The notes beneath the pieces were generated by a model. That model saw only the letters and a program-made list of their open reading frames with translations, ran no database searches and was not told the DNA's origin. A stretch of 64,000 nt of DNA from Saccharofermentans sp. (GTDB taxonomy: Bacteria; Bacillota; Clostridia; Saccharofermentanales; Saccharofermentanaceae): positions 1-64,000 of the forward strand of contig JAIKWL010000085.1 of assembly GCA_024684815.1 (NCBI GenBank). The letters are read 5' to 3'. Made by a program: the position numbers and the translations under genes. Positions 7,994-16,184 of this stretch are shown here, in pieces. How positions within the stretch are numbered: position 1 is the first letter of the stretch; every line of letters begins with the position of its first letter.

Positions 7994-10257
7994 TGGCAGC
8001 ACTGTTTATATCTTATACCAGAGGCGATTCTGAAGCGGTTGAGAGAGTCGAGGAACTGCTCAAACAGAACAATATCGATATATGGCGCGACAAGAATTCC
8101 ATGCCGTATGCGGTCAATTGGGATGATGCCGTTATCGAGGCTTTATGCCGTTCTTCATATGCGGTGATATTTGATTCTGCCGCCAGACAGGAAAAACTGC
8201 AAAAATCTGACAGTGCAGTCCAGAGAGAAGCTGACTGGATCAAAGAGATACATATTCCCAATCTTACAGTTGATCTCGAAAACAATCATGATCCCGAGTT
8301 CATCACAAAAGAGATCTTAAAATGGATGGCGGAAGAAAAGCGTAAATACGGCAAGGAAAATGATAATCTCAGAACATTGATCTCAGGTGCTTATGCCTGC
8401 AAGAATAATGCCGTATCTTTCGAGAAAAACGATATTCCGCGCGGAGTAATAAAGAAAGCAGTAAAACTTTTTGATCTGTTCTGCTTTAAAAAAGAACTGG
8501 ATTCGACTCCGGATTTCGGATGCGGTTCATTAAATCTCAGAGGATCGATGTACGGCTTTATCAAGCAGTACCGCAAAAGGATACTGAGCGGACTTGTCAT
8601 GCAGCTCACTGTTGTTATTGCCGTTATCCTGACGGCTTTCTATGGTATATGGAGCGGCATCGAGTTTTATAAGAGCTATATGACTTATAACAACATGACA
8701 ATGCTCGTACAGGGGAAAACCACTTACTCACGTGCATATGATACAGATGTTATTCTCGGTGCTTCTGTCCTGAATTCGTCATCTATAGAATCCCAGTTCA
8801 CGCTTTTCTATAACTATGTCCGTGTCTTAGGTTCAAAGTATCCTTCAGGGTATTATGATTCAGCTGATGCGGATGAGATCGTCAGCGGTCTTGCCAAGAA
8901 CCGGAACAGCGGATATTATGTGCAGCTTTCTTCAAACGACGGAATTGTTAATGTCAATGATGACAACGGTTTCTGCAACTCGTTTGTTGTTGACGGGATC
9001 CCTTCCGACTATGACTGGTCAGAAGACGGTAAATGTTTAGCTGTCAGTACTGCCAATAAAGTATTCCTGTATTATATGGGCAGCGTCTATTCTCCGGAAG
9101 AGCTCAAGGGCAGTTATGAGGATATCGGGCAGGTCTTTATCCACGATCAAAAGGTCTATGCAATAACAGTAAAACAAAATGTTGTTGTATGGGATATCTC
9201 CGCAAATAAGGTCAAGGAACTTGATTATTCGATCAGTAACGGCTGCATATCAAGCAGAAACGGAAGTGTTGCCGCGTTTATATCCGATAACACTCTTGTT
9301 GTTAACAGATGCGGTGATGTTACCGGGGTATCACTTCCTTCGGATATCACATTTTCATCAGGCGATCTCGCTGTCTCACACGACGGTAAAAAGATTGTTG
9401 TTTTGGGTAATGACAGTCAGTACACAGGTTCGATATATGAATACGATATTGAAAGCGGTAACCTCGGTCAAATCTATACGACTGAAGATTTTTTATCTGC
9501 AGTTGATTACAGTTTCGATGATTCGGCTGTTATTTTCGGAGACAGGTCGGCTTCGAATCTGAAGAAGCTTGATCTTAAGTCTCAAACGGTAAAAGAGTCA
9601 AAAAGCATAGATTATCCGGTAAGTTCAGTTAAAGCATACAAGGGCGGGTCAGTTGTCTGCTTAAGAGACAGCACGCTGACATCTGTCAGTGATGATATGG
9701 TCTTCTCAAAAAACACTTCTGAATCGACATACGGAAATCTTGCAAGACAGATCGCTGTATCAGATGTTGATGAGGCATATTTTATTGTCTCGAGGAATGC
9801 CAATAATCTGGGAAGCGCAAAGTATTTTATCTCCGGTGAAAGCAAGTATTTGATCATAGATCCCGAACAATCCGAGACTGCGGCTAACAGTGCTGTTGCA
9901 GTGTCGGAAGACGGCGGGTATGTCGCATTCGGTAACGATAACGGCAGGATCACGATAAGAAGTGTATCCACATTACTTCCGGTATGGATCAACAGGGATG
10001 TTAAAGAGGGTATCGTTGCATTGAGCTTTTCGGAAGACGGCAGGACTCTTTATGCGTTGGGAAATTCGGGAACGGTTCATTCGATTCTGTTGCCGCCACA
10101 GATATCAGAATGCAGCGGCGGAGATTATGCTGCACAGATTAGTGCTATGAGAAAGCAGGGCAGGGAGATCTTCGACAGACTTAGCAGCTTGGGACTTACC
10201 GATTTTTCTTTAGAGGAATTTTTGCTGGAGAAAGCATATGAGGTAAAAGAAATTTGA
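7993..10257 (+). CDS. TIR / single-TM / beta-propeller membrane receptor
   Basis: 754 residues from the ATG that overlaps the upstream stop (TAATG); an in-frame GTG at 7984 is possible but adds only MGI before the TIR domain. Residues 1-125 are a canonical TIR domain: FISYTRGD box 1, DIWRDKNSM, WDDAVIEALCRSSYAVIF, and the Glu79 in SAVQREADW at the position of the NADase catalytic glutamate. A very basic KQYRKR precedes one TM helix (about 200-222), so the TIR is cytoplasmic and the rest (about 240-700) is outside. That part is beta-rich with WD40-like repeats (SEDGKCLAVSTANKVFLYY, SEDGGYVAFGNDNGRITIR). Together this is a Toll-receptor-like layout in reverse order. It may make or signal through an NAD-derived nucleotide; enzymatic activity is inferred from the conserved Glu. 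Confidence 0.78.
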   Translation: MAALFISYTRGDSEAVERVEELLKQNNIDIWRDKNSMPYAVNWDDAVIEALCRSSYAVIFDSAARQEKLQKSDSAVQREADWIKEIHIPNLTVDLENNHDPEFITKEILKWMAEEKRKYGKENDNLRTLISGAYACKNNAVSFEKNDIPRGVIKKAVKLFDLFCFKKELDSTPDFGCGSLNLRGSMYGFIKQYRKRILSGLVMQLTVVIAVILTAFYGIWSGIEFYKSYMTYNNMTMLVQGKTTYSRAYDTDVILGASVLNSSSIESQFTLFYNYVRVLGSKYPSGYYDSADADEIVSGLAKNRNSGYYVQLSSNDGIVNVNDDNGFCNSFVVDGIPSDYDWSEDGKCLAVSTANKVFLYYMGSVYSPEELKGSYEDIGQVFIHDQKVYAITVKQNVVVWDISANKVKELDYSISNGCISSRNGSVAAFISDNTLVVNRCGDVTGVSLPSDITFSSGDLAVSHDGKKIVVLGNDSQYTGSIYEYDIESGNLGQIYTTEDFLSAVDYSFDDSAVIFGDRSASNLKKLDLKSQTVKESKSIDYPVSSVKAYKGGSVVCLRDSTLTSVSDDMVFSKNTSESTYGNLARQIAVSDVDEAYFIVSRNANNLGSAKYFISGESKYLIIDPEQSETAANSAVAVSEDGGYVAFGNDNGRITIRSVSTLLPVWINRDVKEGIVALSFSEDGRTLYALGNSGTVHSILLPPQISECSGGDYAAQISAMRKQGREIFDRLSSLGLTDFSLEEFLLEKAYEVKEI

Positions 10258-10264
10258 TTCGTCT

Positions 10265-10270
10265 GTTATA
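10265..10270 (+). promoter_or_regulatory. possible -10 element before the HD-RyR gene
   Basis: TATAAT eight bases downstream of the TIR-propeller stop, within the 55-base gap before the HD-RyR gene. No good -35 is seen at the usual spacing, so an internal promoter is possible but weakly supported. Confidence 0.3.
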
Positions 10271-10312
10271 ATTATCACTGTTGACCATCTGAGGAAAGAA
10301 AGAGGATGAAAC

Positions 10313-12340
10313 ATGGCATATACGGCTCTTGCAAAAATGCGGCAGAATAATCTGAATAAATTCGGTGTTGATATAGGTCCTAAGGAACCTGACTTATATA
10401 CACTCGGCAATGCTGACAGTCTGAAGTGCGCATCGCTCCGTTTTATCCACAGGGCATGTGAAGGCCTGAAGTTTGACAATTCGATTGAAGCCGAAGAGGA
10501 TGCTTCGGGTATTTTAAAGGGCACAAGTCTTAAGCCCGGTCAGATACCTTACAACATGCAGATGGACATAAACAGGCTGTGTCTTGAAAGATGTCTTGAA
10601 CAGTTCATCGATTCCGGTTCGGCTGAAGATGCATATCTTGTTTATTACTGTTATCTTGAGATATTCCTCGGACACTACGGCAAGTCAAAAAAGATGGTCG
10701 AGCTTTTATCCGAATATGAATCCAACGGCAGTTCGCTTCTTATGAAGCACAGAGATCATTATTCGCATTCAGTCTATGTGTTCGCCTTGGGACTTGCAGT
10801 ATATGAGACAAATGAACATTACCGTGCATCTTTCAGGAAATACTGTGAAGCTAAATCCGGAAGAGAATATTCTGATTGCGGACTTGCAAATCTTTTCCTT
10901 GAATTCTGGGGAATGACATCACTTTTCCATGATATCGGATATCCTTTTGAACTTCCTTTTGAGCAGGTCATGTCATACTTTGAGGTCAACAAACAGAAAA
11001 GAGGTGTGAACACCCCTTATATTGCTTACCATGCCTTAGATACACTTACATCGATGGGTGAAGAAGAGACGGCAAGATTTGAGTCTTTATACGGCAGAAA
11101 GTTTACTTCAGCTTCTGAGCTTTTTGCATACGATATCACATCGAAAATCGGAAAGGTTTATGACTTCACCGAAGAATATCTTCTGAACATCATCTTAGCC
11201 AAGCCCTGTTATCCCGAGAAGTTTGATTACTATATGGATCATGCAGTCTTCAGTGCTTACAGATTGTACAGGGAGCTTGTTTCCACGATGGATCTTTCAG
11301 GGATAACGACAATGCATGTTGATGCCCTGACTGCGATCATACTGCATAACAGTATGTTTAAGCACAGGATAGCTTTCTATAAGGCTGAGAACGTTGAAGA
11401 CAGAAAAGCTCCGCTAAATGTGGACCTTCATCCTCTTGCATGGCTCCTTATGCTTTGTGATGAATTGCAGTGCTGGGACAGAACGGCTTATGGCCGTAAT
11501 TCAAGGACCGAACTCCATCCCATGGGAGCCGAGTTTGATTTCTCGAACAATGCTGTCTCGGCTGTCTATTACTACGATGAGAATGAGCAGGAGAAAATAG
11601 ATGCTTTTGAGCAGAAATACAAGGCTTGGGAGGATGCCGGCGAAAACGGCAAACCGCCGAGGCTCAAAGCTTACAGCGACATGGCTGAAAAAGAACAGCG
11701 CTTTAAAGCCGATATCGAACTGATAATTGATACTTCTATAATCCCTCTTTCAGTCAAGCCTGATACGAGACCTGTTGACAGGAAGAGTAAGCACATATTC
11801 TTATCGAACAGCAATTTTATGCATCTTTATGATTTTGCGGTATCCTTACACGGTAGAGACCAGGGACCTGACGTAAGCATCGAAGTGCTTGAAGAACAGT
11901 TTGAGGCGTTGTCTCTTGAATATCAGTTGTCCACGATCAACAGAGCCAAGAATTTCAGCAAGTATCTTGATGCGATCAATTGCTTCTATACGGATAAGAT
12001 CGTTGATTACGATATGATAACCGCGTTTACCGAAGAACAGGCTGCGGTTTTCGCGCCTATGGAGCATGAGCGATGGATCCGTGAGCACCAGTCCATGGGA
12101 TGGACTTACGGTACATTATATGAGGAAGTTGAATCTCCCTTGGGATCTAAAGCTCTCAGAGAACAGATGAGATGCCATAAGCTTGCTATGGATGGTGATA
12201 TCACAAGCGAAGATATCTATCAGCATTATCTTGAACTGTCTGAAGAGGATCAGGGAAAAGACTGGAAACCGTTTAATGTAATGCTTACGCTCCTGAAGAA
12301 ATTCGACGGTCTGAGGATCTATTTCTATTCGTTGAAATGA
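10313..12340 (+). CDS. HD-domain phosphohydrolase with C-terminal RyR domain
   Basis: 675 residues, no signal peptide or TM helix, so cytoplasmic. An HD metal-dependent phosphohydrolase core is visible: histidines at 146-152 (HRDHYSHS), the HD pair His206-Asp207 in LFHDIGYP, and a later His-containing helix near ILHNSMF with LLMLCDELQCWDR, which resembles the D of the HD superfamily. The C-terminus (about 575-670) matches the RyR repeat: MEHERWIREHQSMGWTYG, then YLELSEEDQGKDW. HD enzymes hydrolyse nucleotides or cyclic nucleotides; the RyR module is likely the ligand sensor. It follows the TIR receptors by 55 bases with RBS AGAGG, and shares the RyR domain with the first gene of the block, implying a common ligand or partner. 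Substrate is not known. Confidence 0.75.
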   Translation: MAYTALAKMRQNNLNKFGVDIGPKEPDLYTLGNADSLKCASLRFIHRACEGLKFDNSIEAEEDASGILKGTSLKPGQIPYNMQMDINRLCLERCLEQFIDSGSAEDAYLVYYCYLEIFLGHYGKSKKMVELLSEYESNGSSLLMKHRDHYSHSVYVFALGLAVYETNEHYRASFRKYCEAKSGREYSDCGLANLFLEFWGMTSLFHDIGYPFELPFEQVMSYFEVNKQKRGVNTPYIAYHALDTLTSMGEEETARFESLYGRKFTSASELFAYDITSKIGKVYDFTEEYLLNIILAKPCYPEKFDYYMDHAVFSAYRLYRELVSTMDLSGITTMHVDALTAIILHNSMFKHRIAFYKAENVEDRKAPLNVDLHPLAWLLMLCDELQCWDRTAYGRNSRTELHPMGAEFDFSNNAVSAVYYYDENEQEKIDAFEQKYKAWEDAGENGKPPRLKAYSDMAEKEQRFKADIELIIDTSIIPLSVKPDTRPVDRKSKHIFLSNSNFMHLYDFAVSLHGRDQGPDVSIEVLEEQFEALSLEYQLSTINRAKNFSKYLDAINCFYTDKIVDYDMITAFTEEQAAVFAPMEHERWIREHQSMGWTYGTLYEEVESPLGSKALREQMRCHKLAMDGDITSEDIYQHYLELSEEDQGKDWKPFNVMLTLLKKFDGLRIYFYSLK

Positions 12341-12392
12341 ACAGATAAACGTTTTATATAAGCTGAGGATGATATGGTATAGGAAAATGTGA

Positions 12393-12424
12393 TATAATAA
12401 CAAGGTTTGACAAAGCGCCAAACC
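12393..12424 (+). promoter_or_regulatory. -10 element and 5' leader hairpin of the FecR gene
   Basis: TATAAT at 12393-12398, followed by the inverted repeat GGTTTG (12404-12409) / CAAACC (12419-12424), then the GGGAAGG ribosome site and ATG at 12439. Transcripts would start about where the hairpin begins, so the mRNA 5' end would be folded. No convincing -35 was found. Confidence 0.45.
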
Positions 12425-12438
12425 GGGAAGGTGGTCTT

Positions 12439-14235
12439 ATGGCTTTGCTCGACGTTATTAAGAATATTTCCAAAAGAACAAAGATAATCATCATTGCTGT
12501 GGCTGCTGCGGTTGTTGTTGCGGCTGTAGTTATATTTGCCGTTCTGTCAAGAAATAACTATCTTGCGACGACCATGAGGCTTCTGCGTGTCGAAGGAACG
12601 GTTAATATCGAAGATTCCTCAGGCGGATCAAAGCCTGTTATTGACAACATAAGATTCCAGTCAGGCGATGCGCTCAATACAGGTGCTGACGGACTTGCAT
12701 CCGTCGGTCTTGACGATACAAAGATCATTACTCTGCAAAATGACAGCCGTGTTGAATTCATGAAAAAGAGCAAACAGCTGGAACTCAGGCTCACTAAGGG
12801 CGCACTGTTCTTTGAAGTCATGGAAAAACTTAAAGAAGATGAGACATTTGAGATCAAGACTTCGACGATGACTGCAGGTATCAGAGGCACTTCAGGTTAT
12901 GTATATTATGACAGCAACGGAAGAGAATCGATTATCATTACTGACGGCGCGGTCATCGTTCAGGCAACGAATCCGAAGACAGGTGAGACAAAGTATGCCC
13001 AGGTCAAAGGCGGTCAGGAGGTCACAGTATATCTTTACGATGAATCCACAGAACAGCACGATACGGTCGAATTCACATTACAGGACGTTGGTCCCGGTGA
13101 CCTTAACACGTTTACTTTAGACAGACTTGCAGAGAATAGTGATCTTCTTAATACTGTCTGCGAATATACCGGCTGGGACAAAGATGAGCTTCTTGACCTT
13201 ATCGATAAGATCAGGAAGGGTGAGATCGAGGGACAGGAGATCGAAGTGACTCCGATCCCGACACCTGAAGAGACGCCGGTAGTACCTACTGCATCTCCTG
13301 AACTGACTGATACACCGGTACCGACCGTTACACCGGCGGTATCGCCAAAACCTTCTCCGACAACTGCTCCCGGAGCATCTCCTTCTGCAACTGTTACGCC
13401 CGGAGTTACGGCTGCTCCTACAGTCACACCTGCTGTAACAGGTACTGTGACACCCAAGTCGACTGTAACACCGGCAGCGACAAATACTGCAACACCTACC
13501 GTCACACCAAAGACGACGGTTGCCCCGACAGTTACCACAACGCCTAAGCCGACTGTAACAGCTGCTCCTACGGTAACATCTACACCTAAACCGACATTAA
13601 CCACAACTCCTGCCGTTACAGGCACCCCGACTGTTACAAGTACGCCTACAGTTACAAATACACCTACGGCAACAGTTACTCCGACAGCAAGTCCGAAGCC
13701 TTCTGCTCCTGATGGATATACTGAGTATTCACCCGGCTGGGGCGTTACTTATGAAGGTAATGAGATCTACATCGCGAAGAAAGGCGATGATGATTATGTA
13801 GGTTATTCCGGCGGAAAATGGATACCGCTCTCACGTGAGATTCAGGAAGACGGTGATGTTTTCATCTATTACTATGACGAGGATGACGAATTGTATTTCG
13901 AGGAAGTCGTCCCGAGACCGACTGATGATCCTGACGGTCCGCCGAGTTATTACTTTGACGGAGATCCTACTCTGTCGGGCGGAGTTTTCGGTACCGGTGA
14001 CAGCGGAAGACTGACATATACAGTTACTTATTCCGACGGGTCTTCCGAAGTCGCAACACTGCGCGAGACGACGGATGATGACGGATATGAATGTTACACT
14101 TGTTCAGAGATAAATGAGTATGACAGTACCGGTAATTTTGTTGACAGATTAATTCCTGAAACATCCTACTGGTATTACAAAGAAGACGAGAATGCGTTCT
14201 ATATGAGAGCCTATGCTGCGTTTGCCGGCGGGTGA
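12439..14235 (+). CDS. membrane-anchored FecR-domain surface protein
   Basis: 598 residues. A short basic N-terminus (KNISKRTK) and one TM helix at about 16-37 place the rest outside the cell. Residues 48-210 form a FecR domain: FQSGDALNTGADGLASVGL, then LTKGALFFEV, then TMTAGIRGTSGYV. A roughly 150-residue Thr/Pro/Val linker (about 270-425, TPTVTPTAT-type repeats) separates it from a C-terminal acidic and tyrosine-rich domain. FecR domains outside iron regulation commonly occur beside CHASE2 adenylate cyclases, and the next gene, 24 bases downstream, is exactly that. It is therefore probably the extracellular partner or modulator of the cyclase rather than an anti-sigma factor; no sigma-factor gene is present. 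The start has RBS GGGAAGG. Confidence 0.8.
   Translation: MALLDVIKNISKRTKIIIIAVAAAVVVAAVVIFAVLSRNNYLATTMRLLRVEGTVNIEDSSGGSKPVIDNIRFQSGDALNTGADGLASVGLDDTKIITLQNDSRVEFMKKSKQLELRLTKGALFFEVMEKLKEDETFEIKTSTMTAGIRGTSGYVYYDSNGRESIIITDGAVIVQATNPKTGETKYAQVKGGQEVTVYLYDESTEQHDTVEFTLQDVGPGDLNTFTLDRLAENSDLLNTVCEYTGWDKDELLDLIDKIRKGEIEGQEIEVTPIPTPEETPVVPTASPELTDTPVPTVTPAVSPKPSPTTAPGASPSATVTPGVTAAPTVTPAVTGTVTPKSTVTPAATNTATPTVTPKTTVAPTVTTTPKPTVTAAPTVTSTPKPTLTTTPAVTGTPTVTSTPTVTNTPTATVTPTASPKPSAPDGYTEYSPGWGVTYEGNEIYIAKKGDDDYVGYSGGKWIPLSREIQEDGDVFIYYYDEDDELYFEEVVPRPTDDPDGPPSYYFDGDPTLSGGVFGTGDSGRLTYTVTYSDGSSEVATLRETTDDDGYECYTCSEINEYDSTGNFVDRLIPETSYWYYKEDENAFYMRAYAAFAGG
13252..13707 (+). repeat. Thr/Pro-coding low-complexity tandem repeat
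   Basis: Irregular tandem units coding for TPTVTP-, TATPK- and TSTP-like peptides inside the FecR protein. The composition also keeps a frame open on the opposite strand (13035-13625), which is an artefact of the repeat. Likely an extended, possibly glycosylated spacer across the cell wall. Confidence 0.8.
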
Positions 14236-14259
14236 TCGATAGATCTGTCATAGTTGAAT

Positions 14260-16131
14260 ATGAATGAACGAACGAAAAACATATTAACAGCTTTAGCCTG
14301 GTCCGTTGCAATAACTCTGCTTTGCGCGATCGATACCAAGGTCAATACCGAAGACTGGCCTTTTACTGTCAGGTATGCAGATTCCTGGCTTCAGGATACG
14401 CTCTTCCAAAAAGACGTTTCGGTTCCGGGCGATATAGTTATCATAGGAATTGATGAAAAAGACCTGGATGCATTCGGTTCTTACAGCAAATGGGATAGGA
14501 GCATCATGGCTTCAGCTCTGGAAGTGCTTGCATCAGATCCTGAGAAGCGTCCTGCCGTTGTCGCGATAGATATGTTGTATTCGGGCACGATAAATGAGGA
14601 AAGCGATCAGAGACTCGCGGATGCGGCAAAAGAATTAAACAATGTCATCACAGCGACACAGGCGACATACGGAGCCAGGAGGACATTCGGAGGTGTTTCT
14701 GTCGTAATAGATAATTACGCGGTCGTAAATTACGAGGAACCTTATGATGCATTAAGGGAAGTGACGACCCAGGGTCATATAAATACAATGTACGATTCTG
14801 ATTTTATTGCACGTCATGCATTGCTGTATGTCGAACCTGAAGGAAACAGGGTTTATTCGATGCAGTTCGAGGCAGCCTGGATGTATGCGCAAAAAAAGGG
14901 TTTTGAGATCAAGGCTCCTCCGACCGATTCACTGGGACGTTTCTATATTACTTACTCTGCCAAACCGGGCGGTTTCTATGATGGAGTTGACCTTGAAATG
15001 CTGATAAACGGCAAGGTCGATCCGTCCTACTATGCCGGTAAGATAGTTTTGATAGGACCTTATACTACAGGTCTTCAGGATGCCTACAATACACCGGTCG
15101 ACAAGGGTGTCATGATGTATGGTGTTGAGTATCAGGCAAACGTCATCCAGTGCATCCTGGACGGTAATTACAAAGAAGAAGTTCCGGCATTAATACAGCT
15201 CGGCATCCTTTTCTTGGTTTGTTTTGCTTCCGCATTGTTCTTCAATAACAGGAGATTGCTGTTTGCGGTACCTGTACTTCTTGCAGGTATGGCAGTCTCT
15301 GTCGGAACTACGGTATTTCTTTTCTCAGCCGGATATATTACCCATGCTTTATGGATACCTTTGGGGCTGATAGTCATGTTTGTCGTGAATGTTGCAAGGA
15401 ATTATATCCGTGCAGCGATCGCAAAACAGAGTGTTACCAGAACGTTCGAGCGTTATGTCGCACCGAATATCGTAGGAGAGATCCTGAAAGAAGGTACTGA
15501 TGCACTGCATCTCGGAGGCAAGACTGTCGATATCGCAGTGCTGTTCGTTGATGTAAGAGGTTTTACCACGATGTCGGAAAGACTGTCTCCGGAAGTCGTT
15601 GTTAAGATCCTCAACAGATACCTTACGATGGCAAGTGCCTGTGTTGATGAAACTAACGGTACTGTCGACAAATTTGTCGGCGATGCCATGATGGCTTTCT
15701 GGGGTGCTCCCATCGAAGATAAAGATCCGGTTTATCACGCTGCGCTTACCGCGCTCGGTATTGTTGAGGGTGCGAAAAAGATCTCTGCCGAACTCAAGGA
15801 AGAGATCGGCGAGGAGCTTAACGTCGGCGTCGGAATCAATTACGGTCCCGCTGTCGTCGGCAACATGGGTTCGGAAAAGCGAATGGACTATACAGCAATA
15901 GGCGATACCGTCAACACATCCGCACGTCTTGAGGCCAATGCTCCCGGCGGTACTGTCTATATCAGCCGTTCCTGTGCTGACAGATTAGCGGGCCGCATGA
16001 AGTTCGAACCGTTGGATCATCCGATAAAGCTCAAGGGAAAGACGGACGGATTTGAGATCCTAAGACTCATCGGGCCGGTTGATGGAACAGAAGACAAGAC
16101 TGATGAAGGAAAAGATATAAGCGATAAATAA
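14260..16131 (+). CDS. CHASE2-domain class III adenylate cyclase
   Basis: 623 residues from the ATG at 14260 (an in-frame TTG six bases earlier is the alternative; neither has a strong ribosome site). After an N-terminal helix (about 8-24) residues 30-300 are an extracellular CHASE2 sensor (DIVIIGIDEKDLDAFG; AIDMLYSG; GKIVLIGPYTTGLQD). Three TM helices follow (about 307-385), then a cytoplasmic class III cyclase domain: metal aspartates Asp431 (LFVDVRGFT) and Asp475 (KFVGDAMMAFWG), the Lys in KFVGD and the Asp in MDYTAIGD that select adenine, and Asn552/Arg556 in NTSARLE. All catalytic residues are present, so cAMP production is expected. It is preceded by a FecR surface protein and followed by a diguanylate cyclase gene. 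Confidence 0.9.
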   Translation: MNERTKNILTALAWSVAITLLCAIDTKVNTEDWPFTVRYADSWLQDTLFQKDVSVPGDIVIIGIDEKDLDAFGSYSKWDRSIMASALEVLASDPEKRPAVVAIDMLYSGTINEESDQRLADAAKELNNVITATQATYGARRTFGGVSVVIDNYAVVNYEEPYDALREVTTQGHINTMYDSDFIARHALLYVEPEGNRVYSMQFEAAWMYAQKKGFEIKAPPTDSLGRFYITYSAKPGGFYDGVDLEMLINGKVDPSYYAGKIVLIGPYTTGLQDAYNTPVDKGVMMYGVEYQANVIQCILDGNYKEEVPALIQLGILFLVCFASALFFNNRRLLFAVPVLLAGMAVSVGTTVFLFSAGYITHALWIPLGLIVMFVVNVARNYIRAAIAKQSVTRTFERYVAPNIVGEILKEGTDALHLGGKTVDIAVLFVDVRGFTTMSERLSPEVVVKILNRYLTMASACVDETNGTVDKFVGDAMMAFWGAPIEDKDPVYHAALTALGIVEGAKKISAELKEEIGEELNVGVGINYGPAVVGNMGSEKRMDYTAIGDTVNTSARLEANAPGGTVYISRSCADRLAGRMKFEPLDHPIKLKGKTDGFEILRLIGPVDGTEDKTDEGKDISDK

Positions 16132-16149
16132 GTTCAGATTTTTATGATG

Positions 16150-16155
16150 TATAAT
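16150..16155 (+). promoter_or_regulatory. possible -10 element before the MBL-GAF-GGDEF gene
   Basis: TATAAT in the 53-base gap between the adenylate cyclase and the next gene; -35 weak. It may allow separate expression of the diguanylate cyclase. Confidence 0.35.
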
Positions 16156-16184
16156 AGAAAAGAGTTATTCAGTGGAGGAATAAG

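Noticed and set aside
13035..13625. Minus-strand open frame of 196 codons rich in Val-Thr-Val-Gly
   Set aside because: It is the antisense image of the Thr/Pro-coding repeat of the FecR gene; it has no ribosome site and its composition is low-complexity.
13252..13707. Possible CRISPR array
   Set aside because: The repeat is a coding low-complexity tract without constant-length unique spacers; no cas gene is present.
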